A stretch of 64,000 nt of DNA, taken from assembly GCA_963682025.1 (NCBI GenBank), contig OY821521.1, forward strand, positions 53,838,408 through 53,902,407. The letters are read 5' to 3'. Both the position numbers and the translations under genes were made by a program. Of the stretch, positions 1 through 11,880 are shown one piece after another. The stretch's first letter is position 1; every line of letters starts with the position of its first letter. Under the pieces are notes generated by a model, which worked only from the letters and a program-made list of their open reading frames with translations, made no database searches and was not told where the DNA came from. The DNA comes from Cordilura impudica. Its lineage: Eukaryota > Arthropoda > Insecta > Diptera > Scathophagidae.

Positions 1-464
1 GCGCTTCTGAACATGGTATTATCTAGTTGATGATAATTTTAAACTAATTTTAATACATTACTTTCGATAACGATATATTTTAAAACAATCATCAGTTTAA
101 TGCGAGAAGGTGTGATAGATAAGATAACATAAAAATTGCAAAGAATTATAACCACTACTTGGTGAAAATATCCCTGATCGATTTATGATAATAACAAGTA
201 TTAGGTGTTCATTTTTATCAATTATTTATAACGCTTTTTAATTTTAATAGTTCTGTTAGAGTTTCAGTGGCGTTTGTGTATAAATATTCTGTATTTGTTA
301 TCGAAAATACAGTGGTGACATTTAGTAAGCAATCTAAATTATAAAAAATTAATTACAGAGTTGTTATTATGCTATGAATATATGTCAAAAATAAACTGTG
401 TGTTGATAGTTATAGTTTTTTTAATAGCTGAAAAAAATCTGTTTTTTTCTAATTATTAGTTTTA
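1..464. other. AT-rich sequence with no gene seen
   Basis: No reading frame of note, no recognisable transposon end and no splice-site arrangement was seen. It ends at the TTA duplication of the small element at 465. Confidence 0.5.
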
Positions 465-729
465 TGCCTGGTTTTCACTATGTCATATAAGCTGACAGCA
501 AATAATTGCCTCAACTGACATCTCGTAATTTTCTATTCATTACATATTCATTACATCTTATAATCGAATGAAAAATCCGGCTGTCAAACACAAACAAATT
601 GCCACCATGCTGGCAATTTCATTTCAGATGTCAAATGTTGCCAGGGGTCGTAAATGACAAGACATTAAAACCCGTTTTCACACAACTGACAACAATTGCC
701 ATTGAAAATGACATAATGAAAACCAGGCA
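465..729. mobile_element. MITE, TTA target duplication (PIF/Harbinger-like)
   Basis: Terminal inverted repeats begin TGCCTGGTTTTCACTATGTC on the left and, reverse-complemented, TGCCTGGTTTTCATTATGTC on the right. The element is flanked by TTA at 462-464 and 730-732. The 265-bp body has no coding capacity. A 3-bp TWA duplication with short inverted ends is what PIF/Harbinger MITEs show, so the class is inferred from structure only. Confidence 0.7.
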
Positions 730-795
730 TTAGTTATCATCTGTTAAAATATTTGTAATAATTAATCTTAGAAGCAGAACAAAGTAAAATACAAG

Positions 796-1940
796 CAGTG
801 TTGCGATAATTTGAAATTGAAATGATGCTAAATTGCAAAAAAAAAAGATGCTAAAACGATGCTAAATTTTTTTACTAAAATTTCATTACCTTTATATTGA
901 AAAATTAAATTCTTATTAATAAATTCTTTGGTTTTTAAATCGAAAAATTAATATAAAACATAAGTTTCGATTTATACTTTTTAAATTTTAATTAAAATTA
1001 TTTTGGATTTTATCTGTAATTTTTTTTAACATCAAATTGAGTTTTTTTAATTTTAAATTAAATATTTTTAATTTTAGAGGGATTTTTTTTAATTTCAAAT
1101 ATAACAGAACTTACATTATCAAAAGATACGATTATATTACAATAATTGGTTTATGGAATCTAATATTTCTGTGATGTCTTCATCTTCAAGTTCTGATATT
1201 TTTCTGACGATCGACTTTTATCACCGACATCGCTCGGTATATTGTAAGTGTAAGAGTACCCATTTTTCAATTTCAAACCTTTTATACGTATTACAGAACA
1301 TAGCAACTCGGATTTTATTCTGTTCAAAGTTTGCTTTTAATTAAAGTCATTAAATTAAACGAACGTTCAACTGTGGCTTTTGAGAAAGACAAAACTAATA
1401 AAGACAATACAAATGTGGAAAACTCTTCAAATGGACTTTCGCCAATAGAATTTTTGTTAACTTCAATCCATAAAGAGGTTGTATTCAGTGTTGTATCCCA
1501 ATATTGTTCTGTGTTCTTTCTACTTCAGATGATCTAAATTTAAGCTCTTCTGATATATTGGTTATCGGTTCTTTAACCCGGTTTAATGTGTTTTGTATTG
1601 AAAATTTTGGCATTTTTATAAAACAATAATATTTTTTGGCAATCGACTTTTTAATTCATTAAAAACTGTTGTTGGTTTACATTCTTCTATTTCAAAATGT
1701 TTTGTTATATTTGTTGAAAGAAACGAGCAGAGTGGGAAAAAGAGTAGTACACAAAATTCTCGTATTACACTTTGAATATGAAAAAATAATGAAAAAAATC
1801 AAAAAAAAAAATGCTAAAAGCAACTTTTTATTAATAAAAGGTGCTAAGTTATCATCTACCATCTTTTCATAAATTTTGGATGCTAAACGACAAAAAAAGT
1901 TGCTAAATCTAGCAACTAAAATGCTAAAATGGCAACACTG
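796..1940 (-). mobile_element. hAT transposon remnant with 8-bp target duplication
   Basis: The ends are CAGTGTTGC on the left and GCAACACTG on the right, and the flanks carry a perfect 8-bp duplication AATACAAG (788-795 and 1941-1948), the hAT signature. Next to both ends a short motif (atgctaaa, tagcaact and variants) recurs many times, as transposase-binding subterminal repeats do in hAT elements. The interior is a decayed transposase on the minus strand, so the copy cannot move by itself. Confidence 0.8.
1430..1700 (-). pseudogene. hAT transposase fragment, decayed
   Basis: On the minus strand from about 1699, a segment reading FEIEECKPTTVFNELKSRLP is followed after stops by NFQYKT and LNLDHLK. 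This resembles, from recall, the central part of insect hAT transposases (the stretch around TTVFNELKSxLPKNI). Several stop codons and shifts interrupt it. Its place inside a hAT element with an 8-bp duplication supports the call; alone it would be weak. Confidence 0.5.
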
Positions 1941-2034
1941 AATACAAGATTGCAACTACATATAATTAAATTGATCGATTTGAACCCTGTAACGACTACA
2001 TTTTTTTTTTGTATTGTATTTTGATTTTTCCTTA

Positions 2035-2678
2035 TAGTGTGTTTACATCTGAGGAAAATCTAGTAGATTTTAGTTGAAATCTATTTCAAAATCTTTACCG
2101 TTTACATCTAACTTTTTTGACATTTTTCTATACAAAACAATAGAAAAGTGGATATATGGAAGATTCTAAAAAGGAACAGATTTTATAATTATATTATGCA
2201 TCAAAAATGAAAAAAGCACAAATTGAAATAGAAATTTTGCAAAAAAAAAAAAACATCAGCATTTGTTAAATGTATTGCTTGAACAACAAAAACAATTCAC
2301 TTTCCACAATTATTATTCAGCAGATTGGAATGGGCAAATGTCAGTATAAAAAATTATAACTTTTCAATTACTAAATATTTTTTTTATTATAGATTCGTCA
2401 TTTTTTTTTTTAATAATTAATATTTTATTTCCTTTTTATTCAACTTGTTGCTTTTGTATTTAAATGTCAATTTTTCAGTCACTGCGTTGTAATTTTCAAC
2501 TACAATATTAAAAAAAAAAACACAGTAGTATCATTTAGTAGTGCCCAAGTTTGACTAGATTTTGCACAAATTTAGTAACGAGCTAGATTTTGTTTTGTAT
2601 GGGAAATCTAGTAAAAATGAGCTAGATTTCGCTCGAAATCTCGTATGTACTAGATTTTGCTTAGATATAAACGCACTA
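2035..2678. mobile_element. Non-autonomous DNA transposon, TTA duplication
   Basis: Inverted ends TAGTGTGTTTACATCTGA (left) and TAGTGCGTTTATATCTAA (right, reverse-complemented) continue into AAAATCTAG. TTA is duplicated at 2032-2034 and 2679-2681. Motifs of the AAATCTAG type recur inside both ends. The 644-bp body has homopolymer runs and no intact reading frame. PIF/Harbinger-type origin is inferred from the 3-bp duplication. Confidence 0.65.
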
Positions 2679-2944
2679 TTACGTTCAATAGATATCAATA
2701 ATTATTTTTTTAAACTTTTTTTCATGTTTTCATAATTCTATATTTCTTTCAATGTCAGTTACAGTTAGTTTAGTTAAACTAAGACTTTTCATCGCATTAA
2801 TAACTAAAGATTTAAAAACTAAAGTTTTAATGAAATTAATGCTGTTTTCTTTTCTGACAAAAAATGTCGCACTTTATTTGGACTTTTTTCGAAAACTAAT
2901 TTGTTGATATATTCTGAATTAAGAGCAACATTATCTTATACATC

Positions 2945-3361
2945 AATCGAAAGGTCCCTATATGGGGCCTATGTCTAAGAATTGTCCTATAGGGATTATT
3001 TTTGGACTACTGACTAATAAATATAATAAACACATACAAACCCAATTTGACTGAGCTCATTTGTATGGGAACTAGGTCTGAACATGGACTGAAGTTCACC
3101 AATATCAATAGCGTTTATCCTATGGCCGATAAAAGCTTATATACCAAATTTCATCAAAATATATTCGTATTTACGACCTGTAGTTTGATTACAAGGTGTA
3201 CATGGACACGCAGACGAACGGACGGACATCGGTAAATCGACTCAGAAAGTTATTCTGAGTCGATCGGTATAATAAAAGATGGGTCAGATCAAATATTTTT
3301 GGTAGTTACAAACAGCAGCACAAAGTCATTATACCCAAACCACATAGTGGTATAGGGTATA
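2945..3361 (-). repeat. Family A dispersed repeat, truncated copy
   Basis: This holds the 5' half of the Family A consensus in reverse orientation: the CTATACCAC/GTGGTATAG end at 3361, then the motif around agcagcacaaagtcat, a short (ACGG)n tract and the motif ggtctgaacatgga. The other half of the family is missing beyond 2945. Confidence 0.75.
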
Positions 3362-3364
3362 AAA

Positions 3365-3709
3365 AATATATGATAATAAATAAAAAAAAAAAAAAATAAT
3401 TAACATATATGATAATAAATAATTGTATAAGAACCTAAAGGTATGCTAATCAATTTTAGGCATTTCACAATTCAACACAGGGCGTGTTATATACAATAAT
3501 AATTAAATTCGATGAATTGTGAATTGGCTAAAATTGATTAGCATACCTTTGGGCTCTTATAAAATTATTTATTATTAGTATTTTATTTTATTTAATCTAT
3601 TATATTTTTAACACATATTATACATAGATTATATAATTCTGCAATTCTCCTCCATATGAACTATAACTATGCTAATTTTCACACTCCTTCGTGCCCGCAT
3701 TATGCTTAA
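3365..3709. repeat. AT-rich spacer with a short imperfect palindrome
   Basis: An inverted repeat of about 45 bases (3431-3480 against 3512-3560, core ggtatgctaatcaatttta) lies in AT-rich sequence. The same core appears just inside Helitron copy H3 near 44767, so this is probably leftover Helitron-type sequence. Confidence 0.4.
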
Positions 3710-4642
3710 AGAGGGAACAGTTTTCCATCACATATAAAAATATACAGATTTCATAGCGATCACTTGTATGGGGACTAGGATTTCATCAATTTCAACACCG
3801 TTCATGCTATGACCGACAAGCTCAAATACAAAATTATGTGAAAATATATTCATATTTACGACCTGTAGTTTGATTTCAAGGTTTACATGGGCACACAGAC
3901 AGACAGACAGACGGGCTGACGGACAGCGCTAAATCGACTCAGAAAATGACTCTTGGCCTGATATTTTTGGTACTTGCAAACATCAGCACTAACTCATTAA
4001 AACCTTCACTATCAAAAAACAAAAATATTGCACAGATTTTTCACAAATTTTGGTATTTATATATTTTTGCAAAAAAATAAGTGATCGTACCAAATATGGT
4101 CAGAATCGGTCTATTTTTTCGACATAGTCCCCATATAAATATAACATTCGATATGAACTTTTTCATACAACAAAACTAATAATAACTAGCGGATTCCAGC
4201 ACTCGAAATTCGAGTGCAAATTCTAGGAAATTTTATTTTTTCATTAAACAATTAATTATGGCCAATTTACAAATCAGCACAAAAAACAAACTCATTTTTA
4301 TTATAAACACATTAACAAATTTAATAAACACACACATAGCGTTGTATAATTTTATGTATGTGTTAGTAGCAACTTTAAATGCAATTTACTGAAAATACAG
4401 GAAACAATTTAGAAATCTGTAAATCTGCAAATCGGCTAAAAAGAAATACCTTTCAAATAATATACGTTTGGTCAAAATCGGAATAAAACGGTAGCCTATT
4501 AATATTATAGATGCCACTCAAATTTGGTTAATGCTTATTTTCTATATCCAATTAGTTGGGCGTAAGATATAGGGTATCTAAACGCGTGGTATAGAGTAGC
4601 GTATAGTCGGTCTAGACCAACTATAATTTTCTTACTTGTTTA
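3710..4642. repeat. Family A, rearranged head-to-head copy
   Basis: Bases 3710-4000 match the 5' half of Family A in reverse orientation, while 4001-4185 plus 4512-4642 match the 3' half in forward orientation, ending in tagtcggtctagaccaacta and cttacttgtt. The copy is diverged and is split by Helitron H1 at 4186-4511. Either an internal inversion occurred or two truncated copies lie head to head. Confidence 0.6.
4186..4511 (-). mobile_element. Non-autonomous Helitron copy H1
   Basis: Read on the minus strand it starts TCTATAATATTAATAGGC and ends with a perfect hairpin (GCACTCGAATTTCGAGTGC) about 10 bases before a terminal CTAG, which is the Helitron layout. It lies between A (4185) and T (4512) with no duplication. 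Intact Family A copies carry the uninterrupted site (aaaaatgccactcaaattt near 22130), which fixes both borders. Confidence 0.85.
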
Positions 4643-5636
4643 TTTAAGAATATTCTCAAGACAAATCCCCAAAATTATAAAATCGTCTATAAAAAAAACC
4701 CTTGTACCCAATCGAAATATTTTTTTTTTGTCTATTTCACCAGCACAAAAACCTAATGTTTGGGACCGAATCTTGCTGTCCTGGATATAAACGGAAAGTA
4801 TTAGGAACAGACAAATTAAATACTCTGACTTGTTTTATTTAAAAACAATGCTAATAACCTGAGTTAAGTGTTTAATGTTTAATGAACTTAAGAGCATATT
4901 TATTTGGTATTAATATGAAAGTCTTTTAGGAACTTGACTAAAATGTGCAGATCTAATTCGGAAATTAATTCCAGAAGATTGTTATCTACGTATTTAATAA
5001 TATTGCATGTTAATTTGACTTATCTAAAATACTTTGAGCAATTTAAAACTATTATTATCTAACAAAAATTAATACATGTGTACATGCAAATTTACGAGTA
5101 CCTATGTATATAAATAGGATATACCCACCCGTCAATTTAACAATCCATTTAAACAAAGTAATGACAATTTGTTAATAGAATTGTTAAACATGTTACACAC
5201 GTTATTCAACACAATAGCAACTACGAAACAGAATAATTTAAGAAATTAAGTAATTTTATACAAGTATAAAAAATTGGAATAAATAAATAGTCAGCCGAGA
5301 TACAGAAGAATTTTAATGATATTTAAATATGAATTTTATTTGTGGCTGCGGTTGTCTAAATATGTCGTTTGTTTCTAGATTATTCATACAGTGAAACCTC
5401 GATAAATGCTTATAATAGATATGATTTAAAAAAAATAAATGAATTGTCGCCTGCTTCCATGTTTCTAAGAATTTATGCCCATATAAAAGTTTTAATCTCT
5501 GAATTGCATGTTCAATAACTGAAAACCCTTAACACATTTTAATCGATTCAATTTATTTTCGATTCATCATATTCTTAAAATAATTCATTCGTATTTTCGG
5601 AACCTTTTTTATTCAATATGAAATATATATATATGG
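4643..5636. other. AT-rich intergenic sequence
   Basis: No gene, exon or recognisable element end seen. Short reading frames only. Confidence 0.45.
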
Positions 5637-7060
5637 GACGTTCTGTGTCAAACGGAACAACGCTCGGAACAAAATCCCGACTGATAAACGATTAACGATT
5701 TTGGGCTTGAAGTTTTCGTTCTTGAATCCGTTTTCTGATTTTGAAAATTTCAAAATGGCGGTTCAAAATAGCGTCTAGAAATCCAAGAAAAATCTCAAAT
5801 TGTTGGTAAAGGATGGCTCTAAAAATTTGATATGATAGGCTGGTCAAATTCAAGATGGCGGATTCAAGATGGCGGCTCGTACCAGGTGGAAAATGTGTTT
5901 GTCGAAAAATGAACCAAATTTCGTCCAATTCAGTATAGAGGGGTTTTCGGGGTCGCTGAAAAAAAAGATTTACGAAATTCAAAGATGGCGCCCCACTAAT
6001 GCGCATGCATTATTCAACTATTCAACTATTTGAGCTGGAATTTGGTGTTCAGGGGTTTTAGAGGTTGCTGATCACAAGTATGACTACAGATTCTATTTTT
6101 TTATACATTATACCACTAAGTGGTTTGGGTATAATGACTTTGTGCTGCTGTTTGTAACTACCAAAAATACTTAACCTAGACCCATCTTTTATTATACCGA
6201 TCGACTCAGAATCACTTCCTGAGTCGATTTAGCGATGACCGTCTGTCTGTCCGTCTGTCCATGTAAACCTTGTAATCAAACTACAGGTCGAAAATATTAT
6301 GAAATTTGGTATATAAGCTTTTATCGGCCATAGGTTGAACGCTGTTGAAATTGGTGAGAATCGGTCCATGTTCAGACCTAGCCCCCATACAAAAGACCCC
6401 TATTTAATCGACATAAATTGCCATAAGAACCAACTTGTCATGCAGATCTTAGTCAAATTAGGTTTATATGAGTTTATTACATCCATTAATGAGTAGTTCA
6501 AAAATGATCCCTATGGGACAACTCTTAGTTATATGCCCCATATAGAGCTGCTTCCCGATCTTCACTTAAATCTATCAAAAAACAAAAATATTGCAGTGAT
6601 TCTTCTTAAAATTTTGTTTGTATATATTTTTGCAAAATACAAGAGACTTTACCAAACATGGCCAGGATCGGTCTATTTTTGGGCCTAGTCCCCATATAGA
6701 TATAGCATCCGATATGAACTTTTTCATATCTGCAGCCAAAAAAATTAATAAAAATCCCACTCAAATTTGGTTTATGCTTATTTTCTATATCCAGTTAGTT
6801 GGGTCTAAGAGATAGGGTCTCTAAACGCATGGTATAGGGTATCGTATAGTCGGTCTAGACCGGTTATAATTTTCTTACTTGTTTTTTTTTTATTATTTTA
6901 TTTATTTTTTTTTTTTTTGTTCTTTTTTGGATTTTTAAATTTTTTTATTGTTTTATCATCTTGGAAATTTGTGAATACTGTAGTCATACTTGTGATCAGC
7001 ACCCTCGAAAACCCCTCACATCGTGAATCTGATGTCTAAAAAAAATTCACTGAAGTCCCA
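5637..7060. repeat. Composite repeat with inverted ends around a Family A copy
   Basis: The left part has repeated phrases such as caagatggcgg and ggggttttcggggtcgctga, ending with a segment at 6045-6091 (gatcacaagtatgactacag). That segment recurs inverted at 6976-7020, on the far side of the Family A copy. The most economical reading is that Family A inserted into a transposon-like unit with inverted repeats. No intact protein is encoded; the 104-codon open frame at 5692-6006 on the minus strand has no recognisable domain. Confidence 0.45.
6103..6893 (+). repeat. Family A dispersed repeat, near full-length copy
   Basis: It begins with a tataccac...gtggtttgggtat hairpin, continues through the agcagcacaaag-like, (TCCG)n-like and ggcctagtccccatata motifs, and ends with the terminal hairpin around tcggtctagaccg followed by ttttcttacttgtt. 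The 3' end abuts a T-rich run. Confidence 0.85.
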
Positions 7061-7357
7061 ACTTCTAACTTAAGTCCCTTTTAAAATCTTCATATGACAC
7101 TTAATATTTGTGTTAAGTTCATGATAGATATGGCAATAGCCATGGATCATGGCATTTAACAATCGCGGTATCTGAGGTCCCACTGTATGTATTATTGTGA
7201 AGTGCCGATTGCTTAAGCACAAGTTTAGAAAACTGTATGTGTGTCTATCTAAATAATAAACAATTTACGTATTAAGAAAACAAATATCTTTATATAGGCA
7301 TCCTAATTAAAAATAACGGAAAAAGCTGGACACATTATTTATGTATGTATGTACATT
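7061..7357. other. Spacer before the palindromic transposon
   Basis: AT-rich; ends in a short tatg-type microsatellite next to the transposon tip. No gene seen. Confidence 0.4.
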
Positions 7358-7461
7358 AGGTTGTCCCAAAAAAAATTTGTTTTTGGATTTTCATGGGTCC
7401 CCCAGCATTTTGTTTTAAGTTTATAGGGTAAAGTATTTTTGTGATTTTTTTCAGAGGTTTA

Positions 7462-8644
7462 GAGGTCGCTAAAGTCGAATTTTACCCAAACATCGGGTTT
7501 TCCGGACATTTTTTGAGTTTTATTTATTACTTGGCCCATAACCACGATTTTCTTTGTTACGAAGTCAATATTTTAAAAGAAAAATGTTCAAACTTTACTT
7601 TTCTGTGTAGAAATCATAAGTTTCGGAAATTTTTTTGCTCATTTGAGTACCCTTAATGACATTTTTTTTTTAAATTTTGCATAAATTTTGAAAGTAATGC
7701 TTTGTAACTTTTCAAATTTCTATCAAAGTTAAAAAATCTAATGGCGCAGTTTAAAAGGTGGATAAAGACTGAGGCATTTAAAAAAATTAATATCCGTAGC
7801 CAGCCTAGCCTTTTGGAAGCATGCAACATATCCGTTGATTTTTTGCAAACAGATCCGGAAAAATGGCATAACAACAAATCTTTTAGTGAAGCAAAGAATA
7901 AAGTTCAGCAATTGCACGTGGTAAATGATGTCGCAGAACGCGGCGTGGCCTCGGCTCATTCTTATATTAATGTAACAACTTCTGAAACAGACTTTCAGGG
8001 CATAAAAATACATCGTAAAAGCTCTAATAAATAATTACAAAGTAAAAAAAAATATTTTTTTAATTTATTTTGGGTATAAGAAGTAAGCTGCCTAGAGTTT
8101 TGGGAGGGGTATAAGAAAATTTCAACATCAACCATATTGACTCTCATAGCAACAGAACAAAAAACCACCCATATTTAATATTTGAAAAGAAAAAATAAAA
8201 ATTAACATTAAAACAAATCCGATGCATAACTGGCAAACACTTTAGAATATTTTTAGTTTCACAAAATGGGTACAAAGCGTAAAAAGAAAATTTTATTGGA
8301 ACGGTAAGAGCAAATTCAATATTTTTTTTTTAATGCGTCAGTCTTTATCCACCTTTTAAACTGCGTCATTAGTTTTTTTTAACTTTGATAGAAATTTTAA
8401 AAGTTACAAAGCATTACTTTTAAAATTTATGCAAAATTTACGAAAAAATGTCATTAAGGGGACTCAAATAAGCAAAAAATATACCGAAACGATTTCTACA
8501 CAGAAAAGTAAAGTTTGAACACTTTTCTTTTAAAATATTGACTTCGTAACAAAGAAAATTGTGGTTGTGGGCCAAGTAGTAAGTAAAACTCAAAAAATGT
8601 CCGGAAACCCCAATTTTTGGGTAAAATTCGACTTTAGCGACCTC
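7462..8644. mobile_element. DNA element inserted in TE1 left arm, TTA duplication
   Basis: Inverted repeats of roughly 300 bp start GAGGTCGCTAAAGTCGAATT on both sides, with TTA at 7459-7461 and 8645-8647. Removing it rejoins TE1 arm sequence (tttttttcagaggt with cgaaaaatctgaaaa). It carries the small open frame at 7741-8034, whose start lies in the left inverted repeat. Confidence 0.75.
7741..8034 (+). pseudogene. C-terminal fragment of a transposon-borne protein
   Basis: A 97-codon frame with an ATG start. Its C-terminal half contains DPEKWHNN and VVNDVAERGV. I recall the VVNDxAERGV phrase near the C-terminus of a widespread, poorly named insect transposon protein. The remaining domains are absent, and the first 20 or so residues are encoded by the inverted repeat, so this is at best one terminal exon. 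No catalytic motif is visible. Function unknown. Confidence 0.45.
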
Positions 8645-8686
8645 TTACGAAAAATCTGAAAAAATCTGAAAAAAACTTGTTTTTAT

Positions 8687-9509
8687 TTATTTTTTAACAA
8701 AATGTTCTTATAACAAAGATAACACTAGTCAACAGTCAAAATGTACTCGGGATGCGATAATTTTTTCTGTGTAGATAACCTTGACATGAGCTCGAAAAAC
8801 GCAATAAAAAATTTTTTTTTCGTTTGGTTTTTTTTTTTTTTTTTTTTTTTAAATTTTAAAAATTTTTTTTTGGTTAATTTGTTTCGTCCGGCATAACTCG
8901 GGAACCACTAGCCCGATTTAATTGAATTAAATTGTAAAAAATTTAAAATTACAATTCCCTTAATCTGTTTATATATTGTTTTCCTATACAAGCAACAGTT
9001 TCCAAGTTAAAAATGAATATATAAAGGAAAAAACTTATTTTTGCCTAAAAATTCAAATTTTTTTTTTTTTTTAAATCCATAAAAAATCCCAAATGAAAAA
9101 AAATTTCAAATCTTATTACTTTTACGTAAAGATACATAACCTATGAGCAAAATAAGAGAAAGATCATGAAAATCGATGCACGCGTTTCGCTTTTATTCGC
9201 AATTGAGTAAAGGTATGAATTTAAAAAATTTGCTCGACATATGCACAACTTTGTCTATGGTAAGGTTTTTTCTTTTTTATTACAAAAAAAATTAAAATTT
9301 GTTGGGTGACAAAAATATATAACTTTAAATTAAAAAACAATTCGATATATGTACAAGAAATTATCCTAAGGATATCAACATTAATTAATTATAAAAAAGT
9401 TTTAAAAAAAAATATCTAAACACAAAAATAAAAACCTTCAAATTAAAAATAATTATGTGCTTTTGTCTTTCTTTTATATTGTTGTGGGTCTGTTTCTCTT
9501 ATTAGGAAC
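8687..9509. repeat. TE1 left inverted arm
   Basis: An inverted copy of 11098-11880. The arm includes the mirror image of the last 22 or so codons of the TE1 gene (9436-9509 against 11098-11164). Long T runs near 8830 and 9060 have matching A runs near 11760 and 11540. Confidence 0.85.
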
Positions 9510-11164
9510 GCTTGGAAAAAACAAGCGTTATTTTTCACCTAAATTGAGAGATTCATTTGAAGAGAGCTTCAATTTAAAGGTCTCAAACATAGATGAGCGG
9601 TGGACACCAAGTGCTCTATGTCCAAGGTGCTACGTACAGCTAAGTGACTCAAGGTAAGTGTAGATTACGAAATTCAAGAACATATATAACTTATTATTGC
9701 AATTCTTTCAGACGACAGCCGAGAATCATCATGCCAATGCTTTGGAGAGCTCCGCTTTGCCATGCAACAGATTGCTACTTCTGTCTTAGCAAAAAAACAG
9801 GCGTGGGAAAAAATATACGATGGACTTACGCTGCTGTTTCAACAGTGAATTTTCCAGTGCCATTTTCCAAAGAACCAGTGGACCCGCAACCGCCCGTTTC
9901 AAGATGGGCATCTAATAATGAGGCGATACATCCATCATCAGATCCGGAGACAGTAGGAACCACATCAGAATGCGAGTCAACATATACATTGCATGGAGGT
10001 CAACGCTTATGTTCCCAAGCAGAACTGAACGATTGGGTTAGAGAATTGAAACTCTCCAAGGAAGATGCAGAGTTGCATGCATCGCGCATGAAACAGTTCG
10101 GTTTCTTGGCTCCTGGTGTGGTGACAACAATCTACAGGAAGCGTCATGAACCATACGCAAGGTACTACACAAAAAAAGACAACATCTGTTTTTGTAAGGA
10201 CATTCCCGGATTATTTGGTGAACTCGGGTACTCTTACGATCCAGGAGAGTGGCGTCTTTTCATCGACAGCAACAAGCAGAGCCTTAAAGCAATTTTACTG
10301 CACAACGGCAACAAGAAACCTTCGATTCCAATTGCTCATGCCGTTGACACCAAGGAAACATACGAAGTCATGGACAATCTACTAAAGTGCCTTAACTATG
10401 AGAAACACGATTGGAAAGTTTGTGCCGACCTTAAGGTTATCGGTATCCTTTGTGGATTACAAGGTGGATTCACAAAGTACTGTTGTTTTCTCTGCCTTTG
10501 GGACAGCCGCGATCGTCAACATCATTACACCAGGAGGAGTTGGACAGAAAGAGTTAACTTCATCCCCGGCAGCGACAACGTGAAATATACACCACTCATA
10601 AAAAAGGAAAATGTTTTTCTCCCACCTCTTCACATAAAGCTCATAAAAAACTTCGTGAAAGCTATCAACAAAGATGGCGAAGCGTTCGCCTATTTAAAAA
10701 CCATTTTTCCTCACCTTTCATCGGCAAAGATTAAGGAAGGCGTTTTCGACGGTCCGCAAATTAAAAAGTTGTTGCAAGACCAACAGTTTGAACACATTTT
10801 ATCACCAAATGAAGCTGCAGCTTGGAACTCATTTCGGCAAATTGTTTCCGGATTTCTTGGAAACAACAAAAGCTCAAATTACAGAGAGATCGTCGAACAA
10901 CTACTCCAAAATTATAAAAAAATTGGAGCAAATATGTCGCTTAAGATACATTTTCTACACTCGCACTTGGACTTCTTTCCGGACAACCTGGGCGATGTGA
11001 GTGACGAGCATGGTGAGCGTTTTCATCAGCAAATGAAAGAAATTGAGCACCGATACCAAGGATTTTGGAACGAAGCTATGATGGGGGACTATATCTGGTT
11101 CCTAATAAGAGAAACAGACCCACAACAATATAAAAGAAAGACAAAAGCACATAATTATTTTTAA
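9457..11164 (+). CDS. TE1 transposase-like protein, DDE type, two exons
   Basis: Exon 1 runs to 9653 (donor AAG|GTAAGT), then a 58-base intron and exon 2 from 9712 to the TAA at 11162-11164. Without splicing the second frame is still open from 9644. The protein has CPRC near the start, then MPMLWR, CYFCL, the segment LNDWVRELKLSKEDAELHAS, LAPGVVTTIYRKRHE, and candidate catalytic acids in LFIDSNKQS, VCADLKVIG and SDEHGERFHQ. Relatives I recall begin with two CxxC pairs; here the first is missing because the start overlaps the inverted arm, and no ATG opens exon 1 (GTG at 9457). The rest, about 480 residues, is uninterrupted, so this is a fairly young copy. The DDE assignment is inference; it is homologous to the truncated gene at 18864. 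Confidence 0.65.
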
Positions 11165-11880
11165 TTTGAAGGTTTTTATTTTTGTGTTTAGATATTTTTT
11201 TTTAAAACTTTTTTATAATTAATTAATGTTGATATCCTTAGGATAATTTCTTGTACATATATCGAATTGTTTTTTAATTTAAAGTCATATATTTTTGTCA
11301 CCCAACAAATTTTAATTTTTTTTGTAATAAAAAAGAAAAAACCTTACCATAGACAAAGTTGTGCATATGTCGAGCAAATTTTTTAAATTCATACCTTTAC
11401 TCAATTGCGAATAAAAGCGAAACGCGTGCATCGATTTTCATGATCTTTCTCTTATTTTGCTCATAGGTTATGTATCTTTACGTAAAAGTAATAAGATTTG
11501 AAATTTTTTTTCATTTGGGATTTTTTATGGATTTAAAAAAAAAAAAAAATTTAAATTTTTAGGCAAAAATAAGTTTTTTCCTTTATATATTCATTTTTAA
11601 CTTGGAAACTGTTGCTTGTATAGGAAAACAATATATAAACAGATTAAGGGAATTGTAATTTTAAATTTTTTACAATTTAATTCAATTAAATCGGGCTAGT
11701 GGTTCCCGAGTTATGCTGGACGAAACAAATTAACCAAAAAAAAATTTTTAAAATTTAAAAAAAAAAAAAAAAAAAAAACCAAACGAAAAAAAAATTTTTT
11801 ATTGCGTTTTTCGAGCTCATGTCAAGGTTATCTACACAGAAAAAATTATCGCATCCGGAGTACATGAAATTTTTTTCATT
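11098..11880. repeat. TE1 right inverted arm
   Basis: Inverted partner of 8687-9509; it starts inside the gene, at the codons for the last 22 or so residues, and continues through the 3' flank. Beyond 11880 the arms diverge until the outer tip match at about 11980-12063. Confidence 0.85.
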
